Of a DNA stretch of 48,396 bases, positions 8,791 to 16,374 are shown in pieces. Position numbers and translations under genes: made by a program. Source of the stretch: Sedimentisphaerales bacterium (GTDB taxonomy: Bacteria; Planctomycetota; Phycisphaerae; Sedimentisphaerales; Anaerohalosphaeraceae); the NCBI GenBank assembly GCA_016926155.1, contig JAFGPC010000125.1, positions 1 to 48,396 on the forward strand. The letters are read 5' to 3'. The notes under the pieces were generated by a model. The model saw only the letters and a list, made by a program, of their open reading frames with translations, was not told the DNA's origin and did no database searches. The first letter of the stretch is position 1. Every line of letters starts with the position of its first letter.

Positions 8791-8818
8791 AGTATAAAAC
8801 ATAGGTTTTTCCTGTCAA
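8791..8818 (-). promoter_or_regulatory. sigma-70-like promoter of the tetR-efflux operon
   Basis: On the minus strand, TTGACA (8818-8813) and TATACT (8796-8791) are separated by 16 bases. The -35 is a perfect consensus match and the -10 matches five of six. The start codon is about 47 bases downstream of the -10 box. Confidence 0.7.
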
Positions 8819-8869
8819 ATGTTTCGATAAAAATTTATCTCGATTTAAATGATTTTGAAAGATTTGCAA

Positions 8870-8898
8870 TTGACTTTTAAGGTATACATGTCTATTAT
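8870..8898 (+). promoter_or_regulatory. sigma-70-like promoter of the Rrf2-permease operon
   Basis: TTGACT (8870-8875) and TATTAT (8893-8898) are separated by exactly 17 bases. It drives the Rrf2 gene, whose start lies 30 bases after the -10 box. An inverted repeat overlaps the -10. Confidence 0.7.
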
Positions 8899-8909
8899 AT
8901 ACATAGACA
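8889..8909. promoter_or_regulatory. operator-like inverted repeat over the Rrf2 -10 box
   Basis: TGTCTAT and ATAGACA form a perfect 7-base inverted repeat with a 7-base spacer. It covers the -10 element and the likely start point, where a repressor would block RNA polymerase. Rrf2 proteins often control their own genes, so this is the best candidate site for the adjacent regulator. Confidence 0.5.
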
Positions 8910-8928
8910 AAATATTGAAGGAAGTACA

Positions 8929-9330
8929 ATGAAACTTACGACAAAAAGCGAATACACGCTTCTTGCGTTGTTGTATATGGCCCGGCAGGAAAAGGACCAG
9001 TATGTCAAGATTGAAGACATCTGTGCTTCCTGTAACATTCCTAAGAAGTACTTGGAGCTTCTTTTCCTGGCTTTGCGGCAGAATCGATATATTAAGACTC
9101 GTCGCGGCGCCAAAGGGGGCTACATGCTTGCTCGGCCTGCTGAGCAGATCACACTGGCAGAAATTCTTCGACTGATGGATGGGGCGTTGGCGCCCACCGA
9201 ATCTGTCAGCACCTATTTTTATTCGAATACGCCGATCAGTCGGGAGGAGAAAGTTGTGGCAATATTCAAGGAAATCCGTGATTTCATAGCTAACAGGCTG
9301 GAATCACTGACGTTGGCCGAATTGATATAA
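8929..9330 (+). CDS. Rrf2-family transcriptional regulator, 133 aa
   Basis: The N-terminus Met-Lys-Leu-Thr-Thr-Lys-Ser-Glu-Tyr-Thr-Leu is typical of Rrf2 proteins, followed by a winged helix with Ile-Pro-Lys-Lys-Tyr-Leu-Glu and the wing Arg-Gly-Ala-Lys-Gly-Gly-Tyr. IscR and NsrR hold an iron-sulfur cluster through three cysteines near residues 90-110; this protein has none there. Its only cysteines are Cys32 and Cys35 in the helix-turn-helix region. It therefore more likely resembles cluster-free members such as CymR, which responds to sulfur supply. AAGGAAG precedes the ATG. The permease gene follows after 21 bases, so it is the likely target. Confidence 0.88.
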   Translation: MKLTTKSEYTLLALLYMARQEKDQYVKIEDICASCNIPKKYLELLFLALRQNRYIKTRRGAKGGYMLARPAEQITLAEILRLMDGALAPTESVSTYFYSNTPISREEKVVAIFKEIRDFIANRLESLTLAELI

Positions 9331-9351
9331 ATAATATAGGAAGGTAGCCCA

Positions 9352-10179
9352 ATGCAGATCCTACTAGTGATTCTTGCGTTTTGTTGTGAATACGTCGATT
9401 CCACTCTGGGCATGGGGTATGGCACGACCCTGACACCGATTCTGTTATTGATGGGTTATAGTCCCCTGGAAGTCGTGCCCGTAGTGCTTCTCAGCGAACT
9501 GGCTAGTGGGATTTTTGCAGGTGTGTGTCATCATCGTCAGGGCAACGTGAATTTCAAGCCACGTTCCAATGAAGCTTTCGATGTTCGAGGATTATTACGA
9601 CCAAGGAATTATTTTCAGGCCCTGCGTCGATCACTGCCCATGGATTTGAAGGTGGCTTTGTTGCTTGCCCTATGCAGTATTATTGGTACAGTGGCGGCCG
9701 TAGTGCTGGCGGTAAAGATCCCCAAATTTTGGTTAAAGATGTATATTGGTGTATTGGTGTTGACAATGGGGCTTCTTGTTCTGGTGTTATATCGCCGTCG
9801 GCTGACTTTTTCAATCCGAAAGATTACGATTCTCGGACTGATCGCCTCCTTCAATAAGGGGATGAGCGGGGGGGGGTATGGTCCTTTGGTTACGGCAGGT
9901 CAGATCCTTTGCGGTGTGGAGGGCAAAAATGCCGTCGGTATCACCTCACTGGCCGAGGGATTAACTTGTCTGGTGGGTGTTCTCATGTTTTTGATCATGG
10001 GTAAGGATTCGTTGAGCTGGAAGCTTGCTCCCTATATCGTTCTTGGAGCAATCGTATCCGTTCCTTTATCGGCTCGCAGCGTTAAATGGATCAAGCCCCA
10101 GCTACTTAAGCTCGCTATCGCTATTTTGACGATTACGCTTGGCTCCTGGACAATTATTCAGACCCTTATTCATAAGTGA
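9352..10179 (+). CDS. TauE/SafE-family membrane permease (sulfite/sulfur-compound export), 275 aa
   Basis: A highly hydrophobic protein with about eight membrane segments and the two-fold repeat of the TauE/SafE family. The first repeat carries Asp-Ser-Thr-Leu-Gly-Met-Gly-Tyr-Gly-Thr-Thr-Leu, the second Phe-Asn-Lys-Gly-Met-Ser-Gly-Gly-Gly-Tyr-Gly-Pro-Leu; these Gly-rich segments are hallmarks of the family. Members export sulfite, sulfoacetate or related anions, and in some archaea and bacteria take up sulfur compounds; the substrate here is inferred only. The Rrf2 gene next door fits sulfur-responsive control. AGGAAGG lies just before the ATG. It ends 10 bases before the RNase D stop on the other strand. 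Confidence 0.88.
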   Translation: MQILLVILAFCCEYVDSTLGMGYGTTLTPILLLMGYSPLEVVPVVLLSELASGIFAGVCHHRQGNVNFKPRSNEAFDVRGLLRPRNYFQALRRSLPMDLKVALLLALCSIIGTVAAVVLAVKIPKFWLKMYIGVLVLTMGLLVLVLYRRRLTFSIRKITILGLIASFNKGMSGGGYGPLVTAGQILCGVEGKNAVGITSLAEGLTCLVGVLMFLIMGKDSLSWKLAPYIVLGAIVSVPLSARSVKWIKPQLLKLAIAILTITLGSWTIIQTLIHK

Positions 10180-10189
10180 GAGAGGATTC

Positions 10190-11362
10190 CTATCTGGACA
10201 GTACATTGCGAATAGGATGATGTAACAGATTCGCCTGCCATTGCATTAGTGGGCCGGATTGCATGAGATCTTCCCGGGTCAAAGGGCGGGCCATTGCGAT
10301 TCGTTCCAGACAGGTGCGGGACGCCAATACTGACGGTTCAATGTGCAATTGTCCGGCGATTTTTCGACAGACGGCCACGAGTGTATCGGTTAGAGGACGG
10401 ACTTCGAGCACCTTGGAAGGGCATTGTTTATATTCTTTTGGCCCAGGCCATTTAGATTGTGGTAAAATTCGGGCTTTTTGAATGGTTGCGTTGAGTTTGT
10501 GGAACCGTCTATTCTTACAATGTCGCGGCAGTTTGGGACCTTCCTCTAAAGATTGACCGGGGTGTTGAACTGCCCACCGCGCCAGTTCCAGTATAGCGCT
10601 GTCTCCCATGATTCGAAAAGGTGGCAAGTCAGCCTCTTTCGCCTCTTCCTGACACCAATGCCAGATAGATCGAACATAGGCCAATTCTTGCGGGCTCAAG
10701 GAACGGGTTCCTTTGATTCGCCAGGATTCGGCAATCTTTTCTTTGGGCGGTTCCATGGCGGCTCGTATAACCCACTCGCAGCTTTCCTGGTGCCACGAGA
10801 TTCGTCCAAGTGTTTCGAGCTTTTGGATTAGGATGTCGGCCAGTCGTTCCAGATGACGAGTATCTTCGATAGCATAATCGAGTTGTGCCTGGGTTAGCGG
10901 TCGCCGGGACCAGTCGGATTTTTGTCCCTTCTTAGACATCGAGATTCCCAGTACCTGTTCCAGCATGGCAATCAATCCGAATCGTTCATATCCTAGTAAT
11001 CGTGCTGCAACCATGGTGTCAATGATCCGATTGCCCGGGACAAATCCAAATGACGACCGCATCATTCGCAAGTCATACCCTGCATCATGAAAGATCAGTA
11101 CTTTTTGGGAGAGAAGATCCAAAAACGATCCCAGATCAAGCGATGCGAGTGGATCAATGATGACGTTTTTTCCCAAAGCGGTCAATTGGATCAGGCATAC
11201 TTTGGGGTAATAGTGGTGAAAACTGTCAGCTTCAGTATCCAGGCATATCCGGGAGGTATCTTTGAGGAGGTGTACCACTTTGGAAAGGGATTTATTGTTA
11301 TCAATGTAGCGGAAAGGTGGCTTCATCTGTCGTCTTTTCTTTTCCGTCCGGAATCCATTCAT
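10190..11362 (-). CDS. rnd: ribonuclease D-type 3'-5' exonuclease with HRDC domain, 390 aa
   Basis: The first half is a DEDD exonuclease: Leu-Asp-Thr-Glu-Ala-Asp supplies the first two metal ligands, His-Asp-Ala-Gly-Tyr-Asp-Leu the third, and Tyr-Ala-Ile-Glu-Asp-Thr-Arg-His-Leu the Tyr-x-x-x-Asp of the DEDDy class. The last 70 or so residues form an HRDC nucleic-acid-binding domain. RNase D trims 3' ends of tRNA precursors and other stable RNAs. Length agrees with the family. An alternative ATG twelve codons in (11326) is possible; neither start has a strong ribosome binding site. It is transcribed away from tsaD. Confidence 0.9.
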   Translation of the reverse strand: MNGFRTEKKRRQMKPPFRYIDNNKSLSKVVHLLKDTSRICLDTEADSFHHYYPKVCLIQLTALGKNVIIDPLASLDLGSFLDLLSQKVLIFHDAGYDLRMMRSSFGFVPGNRIIDTMVAARLLGYERFGLIAMLEQVLGISMSKKGQKSDWSRRPLTQAQLDYAIEDTRHLERLADILIQKLETLGRISWHQESCEWVIRAAMEPPKEKIAESWRIKGTRSLSPQELAYVRSIWHWCQEEAKEADLPPFRIMGDSAILELARWAVQHPGQSLEEGPKLPRHCKNRRFHKLNATIQKARILPQSKWPGPKEYKQCPSKVLEVRPLTDTLVAVCRKIAGQLHIEPSVLASRTCLERIAMARPLTREDLMQSGPLMQWQANLLHHPIRNVLSR

Positions 11363-11448
11363 ACAAATCTCTGTTATTGCCTGTTAATGAGAGGATATCA
11401 TAGAGGATTGTATTGCCTCCGTCAATGGCTTCTATAGGAAGCGAATGG

Positions 11449-11477
11449 TTGACTTTGTTACGCTATCCGGATAGCAT
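11449..11477 (+). promoter_or_regulatory. possible tsaD promoter
   Basis: TTGACT (11449-11454) and TAGCAT (11472-11477) are 17 bases apart. The -35 matches five of six consensus bases, the -10 only four. The TTG start codon of tsaD follows 26 bases later. Confidence 0.4.
11462..11475. promoter_or_regulatory. perfect 14-base palindrome upstream of tsaD
   Basis: GCTATCCGGATAGC is its own reverse complement and overlaps the candidate -10 box of tsaD. It may be an operator. A hairpin with no loop is unfavourable, so a DNA-binding site is more likely than an RNA structure. Confidence 0.4.
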
Positions 11478-11502
11478 AATAGGGTTTAATCGGGAGTAGA
11501 GA

Positions 11503-12531
11503 TTGAATAGACCAGTCAACATCCTGGGCATTGAGACCAGTTGTGATGAAACAGCGGCGGCCATCGTAACCGATGGGTATACGATTCGATCCTCGGTCGT
11601 AGCCTCGCAGGTCGATCTTCATCGGAAATACGGAGGGGTGGTACCGGAAGTGGCCGGCCGGGCTCATATCGAGCGGATACATCCGATTCTTTCCGAGACC
11701 CTCTCCCTGGCCCAAATAGGCCCGGAGGACCTGGATGCGATTGCCGTGGCTAATCAGCCGGGTCTGGTGGTGGCGTTGGTCGTGGGAGTCGTAGCCGCCA
11801 AGTCACTGGCGATGATCTGGGAAAAGCCTCTCATCGCTGTCAATCACGTGCATGCTCATCTGCAATCGGCGATGCTTGATCAGACCCAGATCGAGTTGCC
11901 GGCAGTGGCGTTGATTGTATCGGGTGGTCATACCAATCTTTATGAATGCACGTCTGCCGTGGATCTGACGCTGATCGGAAAAACGATCGATGATGCGGCG
12001 GGCGAAGCTTTTGATAAGGTGGCAACCATCCTGAACCTGCCGTATCCGGGCGGACCAAGCATTGAGAAGGTGGCCCGGCAAGGGGATCCCAAAGCCATCC
12101 CGTTTCCTCGATCCATGCTGAGCCCCGATTCGCTGGATTTTTCTTTCAGCGGGATTAAAACCGCTGTTCTGTACCATGTTCGGGGACAGGACATGAAAGG
12201 CGACAACCGTATTGAAGCTATGAATCCACAGGAAATCGCAGACATCGCGGCTTCCTTTCAAACAGCGGTGATAGATGTTCTGGTGGCAAAAACACAAAGG
12301 GCAGCGGAGCAGAAAGGGGCGCGAACAGTTTTGCTGGGTGGGGGAGTTGCCGCCAATTCGGCACTCCGGCAAGCCTTGCATAAAATGTGCGAGGATACAG
12401 GACGTGAGTTCTTGGTTGCCCCACGGCCGTTGTGTACGGATAATGCAGTCATGGTTGCCTCCCTGGCGTATCACAAGTTTAAGGCCGGGCAATTTGCCGA
12501 TCTGACGCTGGAGCCGAAGGCCGGCGCGTAA
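11503..12531 (+). CDS. tsaD: tRNA N6-threonylcarbamoyladenosine synthase subunit TsaD, 342 aa
   Basis: TsaD transfers the threonylcarbamoyl group to A37 of tRNAs that read ANN codons, together with TsaB and TsaE. The protein opens with Ile-Leu-Gly-Ile-Glu-Thr-Ser-Cys-Asp-Glu-Thr, the family signature, and carries Asn-His-Val-His-Ala-His, whose histidines bind the metal. Later ASKHA-fold segments (Ser-Gly-Gly-His-Thr; Gly-Gly-Gly-Val-Ala-Ala-Asn; Cys-Thr-Asp-Asn-Ala) are intact. Length is normal. The start codon is TTG at 11503 with GGGAG seven bases upstream; no in-frame ATG lies near it. No tsaB or tsaE is in the window. Confidence 0.96.
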   Translation: MNRPVNILGIETSCDETAAAIVTDGYTIRSSVVASQVDLHRKYGGVVPEVAGRAHIERIHPILSETLSLAQIGPEDLDAIAVANQPGLVVALVVGVVAAKSLAMIWEKPLIAVNHVHAHLQSAMLDQTQIELPAVALIVSGGHTNLYECTSAVDLTLIGKTIDDAAGEAFDKVATILNLPYPGGPSIEKVARQGDPKAIPFPRSMLSPDSLDFSFSGIKTAVLYHVRGQDMKGDNRIEAMNPQEIADIAASFQTAVIDVLVAKTQRAAEQKGARTVLLGGGVAANSALRQALHKMCEDTGREFLVAPRPLCTDNAVMVASLAYHKFKAGQFADLTLEPKAGA

Positions 12532-12544
12532 GGATTCCAATCAT

Positions 12545-12574
12545 CGAATCGGCTCAACCGCAACGGACGATTCG
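12545..12574 (+). terminator. hairpin between tsaD and the URO-D-like gene
   Basis: CGAATCG (12545-12551) pairs perfectly with CGATTCG (12568-12574), and the loop holds a second small pairing, CCG-CAA-CGG. No T run follows, so it is not a classical intrinsic terminator. It could be an attenuator or an mRNA end-protecting structure. Confidence 0.35.
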
Positions 12575-12614
12575 GTGACACTTTAGCACAAAAAAAAGTA
12601 CCGCAAGGAAGGGA

Positions 12615-13817
12615 ATGCCAATGACACAGGACAACGAGCAGCTTTATCAACAGCGATTAAAGCGTTATGTAACGGCAATGCGGAACGAAAAACCTGATAA
12701 AATTCCAATTCGTCCATTTGTCGCGGAATTTACGGCCAAGTACGCCGGCTATAACTGCCAGCAGGTGGCCCATGATTACACGATGGCCTTTGAGGCGGCA
12801 GTTCAATGCGCCAGGGACTTTGACTGGGATGCGGTCGTGGCGAATATGGTCTATGTCTGGACGGGTCTCAGCCAGGCCATCGGGCTGAAGTATTATGCGA
12901 CACCAGGATTAGAAATTCCTGTCGATACCGGCTTTCAGTATCGCGAACCCCCTGAAAAAAACGCCTTTATGAAACCCAATGAGTACGATGCACTGGCTGC
13001 CGATCCGACCGGTTTTTTGTATAATGTCTGGCTTCCTCGTGCCTCGAATGATGTCGTTGAGATTGGTTCACCAAGCACCTATCGCAACAATCTGTCATTC
13101 CTGAAGGGTGGGATGGCCATGCTGAGTTATTTCACGGCGTTCGGTCCGCAGATTCAGCGGTTGCAGAACGAATGCGGAACGGTATCGGCCATCGCCGGCA
13201 TTTTTAAGGCCCCCTTCGATATTCTGGCCGACAAGCTGCGAGGCTATATCGGTCTGACGATGGATCTGTTCGAGCGACCGGAAAAAGTGCTCAAAGCCTG
13301 TGAAGCCCTGATGCCGCACCTGCTGCATGTGGCTCTGTCGGGGGCCGATCCGGATAAGAATGTGCCCATCGGATTCTGGATGCATCGGGGCTGTACACCG
13401 TTTATCAATCAGGAGCAGTTCGACAATCTCTACTGGCCGACCCTCAAGCCGATCATCCAGGAAATCTGGAGAAACGGACATCAGGTACTGTTCTATGCAG
13501 AAGGCAAATGGATGCGCCATCTGGATGCATTTCTGGAACTGCCCGAAAGGAGTATCGTCTTTCACTGTGATCATGATGATATCTTCGAGGTGCACAAAAA
13601 GATCGGGCACAAGTTTGCCATCAGCGGAGGTATTCCCAATTTCCTTCTGGCCTATGAAACCCCGGACAAGGTTCGGGCGTTCTGTAAAAAAGTAATCGAT
13701 GAAGTCGCTTGCGACGGCGGATATATCATGGATGCCTCGGCGATCATGCAGAATGAGATCAGCATTGAAAACATCAAAGCGATGACCGAATTTACACGCG
13801 AATACGGCGTCTATTGA
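12615..13817 (+). CDS. uroporphyrinogen decarboxylase (URO-D)-family protein, 400 aa
   Basis: The TIM-barrel URO-D superfamily is recognised from its overall layout: an N-terminal Arg-Tyr-x-x-Ala-x-x-x-Glu-Lys-Pro-Asp-Lys-Ile-Pro segment, a central Phe-x-x-Pro-Phe-Asp loop, and a C-terminal Phe-His-Cys-Asp-His-Asp-Asp-Ile-Phe followed by Ile-Ser-Gly-Gly-Ile-Pro. The superfamily includes true heme-pathway decarboxylases and many corrinoid methyltransferase-like proteins. This one is about 50 residues longer than HemE and sits with sugar oxidoreductases rather than heme genes, so HemE activity is unlikely. Its reaction is unknown. An ATG two codons downstream (12621) has slightly better spacing to the AAGGAAGGGA site. 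The 58-residue protein gene follows after 15 bases. Confidence 0.82.
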   Translation: MPMTQDNEQLYQQRLKRYVTAMRNEKPDKIPIRPFVAEFTAKYAGYNCQQVAHDYTMAFEAAVQCARDFDWDAVVANMVYVWTGLSQAIGLKYYATPGLEIPVDTGFQYREPPEKNAFMKPNEYDALAADPTGFLYNVWLPRASNDVVEIGSPSTYRNNLSFLKGGMAMLSYFTAFGPQIQRLQNECGTVSAIAGIFKAPFDILADKLRGYIGLTMDLFERPEKVLKACEALMPHLLHVALSGADPDKNVPIGFWMHRGCTPFINQEQFDNLYWPTLKPIIQEIWRNGHQVLFYAEGKWMRHLDAFLELPERSIVFHCDHDDIFEVHKKIGHKFAISGGIPNFLLAYETPDKVRAFCKKVIDEVACDGGYIMDASAIMQNEISIENIKAMTEFTREYGVY

Positions 13818-13832
13818 GGAAAGGATAGACCG

Positions 13833-14009
13833 ATGAAGGAAATCAAAATTCAGCAGCCGACACCGAAACCGGGCGTATGCATCGAATGGGAACAGAAACG
13901 AAAAGAATTGCCTCCGATCCAGGGGGATGAAGAACTGTTCAAGCGGATCTGGGAAAATAACGAAGCCCTGGCGTATATGTATATCTGGCAGGTGCTTCTG
14001 TCGTTTTAA
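13833..14009 (+). CDS. small protein of unknown function, 58 aa
   Basis: ATG 13833 opens a frame of 58 codons ending at TAA 14007-14009. GAGGAAAGG lies eight or so bases before the ATG. The gene fills the gap between the URO-D-like gene (15 bases before) and the Gfo/Idh gene (18 bases after), as in a tight operon. The product begins Met-Lys-Glu-Ile-Lys-Ile-Gln-Gln-Pro, is charged, and contains three tryptophans, including Ile-Glu-Trp-Glu and Arg-Ile-Trp-Glu-Asn, plus a hydrophobic end, Tyr-Ile-Trp-Gln-Val-Leu-Leu. No signal peptide is evident. I do not recognise it; a small partner or subunit of the URO-D-like protein is one possibility. Confidence 0.7.
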   Translation: MKEIKIQQPTPKPGVCIEWEQKRKELPPIQGDEELFKRIWENNEALAYMYIWQVLLSF

Positions 14010-14027
14010 GACAAGGAGATTTATGGG

Positions 14028-15323
14028 ATGAAAAGAAGGATAAATCGCCGTACGTTTCTGTGTCATAGCACAGTTCTGGGGGCCTTGGTCACCATGCCGC
14101 AGGTCGTTCCGTCGTCTGTACTGGGCAAAGATGGAGCGACTCCGCCGAGTGAGAGAGTCACGATCGGATTTATCGGCACAGGAGGCCATGGCATCGGGCG
14201 GAATTTGAGGATGTATCTGCCTCAGCTGGATGCGAAAGTGCTGGCGGTATGTGATGTAGATGGCAACAACATGGTCCAGGCTCAAAAGCTGGTCAATGAA
14301 AAGTACGGTAATCAGGATTGCGCCACGACCAAAGACTTTCGTAACATTCTTGCCCGCCCGGATATCGATGCTGTGATGATCTCCACGCCCGATCATTGGC
14401 ATGTGCTGATGAGTGTGATGGCGATCAAGGCAGGCAAGGATGTGCAATGCGAAAAGCCTACGTTGACGATTGAGGAGGGCAAGATTCTGGTCAGGACAGT
14501 CCGCCGTTACGGCAAGGTCTTTCAAACCAGTACGGAAGATCGCTCCGAGCGAGTGTATCATCGGATGGCCGAACTGGTTCGTAATGGCCGGATCGGTAAG
14601 CTGCAGCGGATCGAAGTAATCCTACCTAAACAGCCAAACGGTCCGGGAGATTCCACTCCGCAACCGATACCTCCGGAACTCGATTGGGATATGTGGCTTG
14701 GCCCGGCCCCCTATGCACCATATACAAAGGACCGTGTGCATTTTAATTTTCGCTGGATCTGGGATTATTCCGGCGGGATCATCTGCGACTGGGGTACGCA
14801 CCTGTTCGACACGGCCCAATGGGCCAATGACACTGAACGATCCGGACCTGTAGAGATCGAAGGCGCAGGAACCTATTGGGAAGGGGGATTGTATAACACG
14901 GTCAAGGATTACGATGTGACATATCGATATGGCAATGGTGTTGAGATGACCTGTAAACCGGGCAATCCGAGTATCAAATTTATTGGGACCGACGGTTGGA
15001 TAGGCAACCACGGCTGGTTGGCCCCGTTGGAGGCCAGCAGCCCGGAGATCCTTAACAGCGTCATTGGACCGGAGGAGATTCATCTCTATACGAATCCGGC
15101 CGGGGAGCATCGTGATTTTCTCGATTGCGTAAAGAGCCGCAAGGATCCGTATTTCCCCGTGGATATTGGGCATCGCGTCTCAACCGTCTGTCACCTGGCC
15201 AATATCGCGATCAAGCTGGGACGAAAGCTCGAATGGGATCCGGAAAAAGAGCGCTTCGTGGGAGATACCGAGGCCGACCGGATGATGTCGCGACCAATGC
15301 GAAGTCCATGGAGGTTGACATAA
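14028..15323 (+). CDS. Tat-exported Gfo/Idh/MocA-family oxidoreductase, 431 aa
   Basis: The N-terminus has a twin-arginine signal, Asn-Arg-Arg-Thr-Phe-Leu, followed by a hydrophobic stretch to about residue 33. The Rossmann motif Gly-Phe-Ile-Gly-Thr-Gly-Gly-His-Gly follows near residue 48, and Cys-Glu-Lys-Pro supplies the family's Glu-Lys-Pro motif. A Trp-rich segment, Phe-Arg-Trp-Ile-Trp-Asp-Tyr-Ser-Gly-Gly, and Asp-Trp-Gly-Thr-His-Leu-Phe-Asp lie in the C-terminal substrate domain. Such enzymes oxidise or reduce sugar carbons with NAD(P), which is carried along through the Tat pathway already bound. AAGGAG precedes the ATG. The next gene, a TIM-barrel isomerase, starts 25 bases after the stop. 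Confidence 0.9.
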   Translation: MKRRINRRTFLCHSTVLGALVTMPQVVPSSVLGKDGATPPSERVTIGFIGTGGHGIGRNLRMYLPQLDAKVLAVCDVDGNNMVQAQKLVNEKYGNQDCATTKDFRNILARPDIDAVMISTPDHWHVLMSVMAIKAGKDVQCEKPTLTIEEGKILVRTVRRYGKVFQTSTEDRSERVYHRMAELVRNGRIGKLQRIEVILPKQPNGPGDSTPQPIPPELDWDMWLGPAPYAPYTKDRVHFNFRWIWDYSGGIICDWGTHLFDTAQWANDTERSGPVEIEGAGTYWEGGLYNTVKDYDVTYRYGNGVEMTCKPGNPSIKFIGTDGWIGNHGWLAPLEASSPEILNSVIGPEEIHLYTNPAGEHRDFLDCVKSRKDPYFPVDIGHRVSTVCHLANIAIKLGRKLEWDPEKERFVGDTEADRMMSRPMRSPWRLT

Positions 15324-15348
15324 TGCAAATGGGAAGTCGGAGGATGTT

Positions 15349-16299
15349 ATGAAAACACACGGAAGCCGGAGTCAGGTCTGGAATGACAGTACCCTGACGA
15401 CACAAGGGGCCGGTAGATTGCCCTTTCAAAGTTGTCTTGCTTTGATTGTCCTGATATTCATTGTGTCAACCATTCTAGCTGTGGAGGTCAAGAGACTGGA
15501 TAATCCATTCTATGCAATGGACACCAATATCTGGACATGGAAAGATCGGACGCCGGAAGAGGTCGCTTCACTGTTCAAAGATCTGGGTTATGACGGCTAT
15601 GGTCATGGCGGCGTTCAAGACGTGGATCGCTATCTTTCGAGCATGAAGGCCCGGGATCTTCGTGTGTTCAATACCTATGTTGGGATGGATCTGGATGCGG
15701 GGGGGAAGGTCGATCCCGCCGTCAACGAGGTTATTCGACAGTTTGGAGGTACCGACGCCATGCTTTGGCTGTTCATTACCAGTAAGCGATATAAAAGAAC
15801 GGCGCAGGATGGCGATGACCTGGCGATAAAAGCCATCCGCGAACTGGCCGATTTTGCCCACGACCAAGATGTCAAGATTGCGCTTTATCCGCACACGAAT
15901 TTTTATGTGGAAACAGTGGAAGATGCGATTCGTATTGTCAAAAAGGTCAATCGGCGTAATGTCGGGGTGACGTTTAACCTGTGCCACCATTTGAAGGTCG
16001 TCGGGGCCGAAACGATTCGGGAAGACCTGAAGACCGCCTTGCCCTATCTGTTCCAGGTTTCGATCAATGGCACTGATGCCGGTGATACGCGGCAGATGAA
16101 TTGGGATCGCCTCATTCAACCGCTCGGAAGCGGAACATTCCGTGTATATGAATTTGTCGCTTTGTTGCGAGACTTGGGTTATCGTGGACCGATTGGCCTT
16201 CAGGGATACGGAATTACTGGCGATCCAAAGGAGAATCTGAAACAATCCATTACGACATGGAAACAGATGCAGAAACGATATGCGTTACAGAACAAATAG
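15349..16299 (+). CDS. sugar phosphate isomerase/epimerase-like TIM-barrel protein with N-terminal membrane segment, 316 aa
   Basis: Residues from about 50 resemble the xylose isomerase-like TIM barrel family: Pro-Glu-Glu-Val-Ala-Ser-Leu-Phe-Lys-Asp-Leu-Gly-Tyr-Asp-Gly near the start, Ala-Leu-Tyr-Pro-His-Thr-Asn-Phe in the middle and Asn-Leu-Cys-His-His further on, positions where the family places metal ligands. A hydrophobic segment near residues 27-45 should act as a signal peptide or anchor, which would place the enzyme outside the cytoplasm like its oxidoreductase neighbours. GGAGG lies six bases before the ATG. Epimerases of this type often partner Gfo/Idh oxidoreductases in keto-sugar metabolism. 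The substrate is unknown. Confidence 0.82.
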   Translation: MKTHGSRSQVWNDSTLTTQGAGRLPFQSCLALIVLIFIVSTILAVEVKRLDNPFYAMDTNIWTWKDRTPEEVASLFKDLGYDGYGHGGVQDVDRYLSSMKARDLRVFNTYVGMDLDAGGKVDPAVNEVIRQFGGTDAMLWLFITSKRYKRTAQDGDDLAIKAIRELADFAHDQDVKIALYPHTNFYVETVEDAIRIVKKVNRRNVGVTFNLCHHLKVVGAETIREDLKTALPYLFQVSINGTDAGDTRQMNWDRLIQPLGSGTFRVYEFVALLRDLGYRGPIGLQGYGITGDPKENLKQSITTWKQMQKRYALQNK

Positions 16300-16374
16300 A
16301 TCCGCAAGAGAAATCAATATCCTCTTTTTTGAAGACAGGAGAAGGATTGTTTTTCCATAGAAAGGCCACAACAA

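Noticed and set aside
11803-12540. 245-codon open frame opposite tsaD
   Set aside because: Antisense shadow of a highly conserved gene; no domain seen.
12615-13817. Assignment of the URO-D-like gene as hemE
   Set aside because: The protein is longer than HemE and lies among sugar oxidoreductases; only the superfamily is supported.
13095-14561. 488-codon open frame on the minus strand opposite the URO-D-like and Gfo/Idh genes
   Set aside because: The product is rich in His, Arg and Ile without a recognisable fold, and it lies antisense to two well-supported genes and the 58-residue gene; it is a codon-usage shadow.
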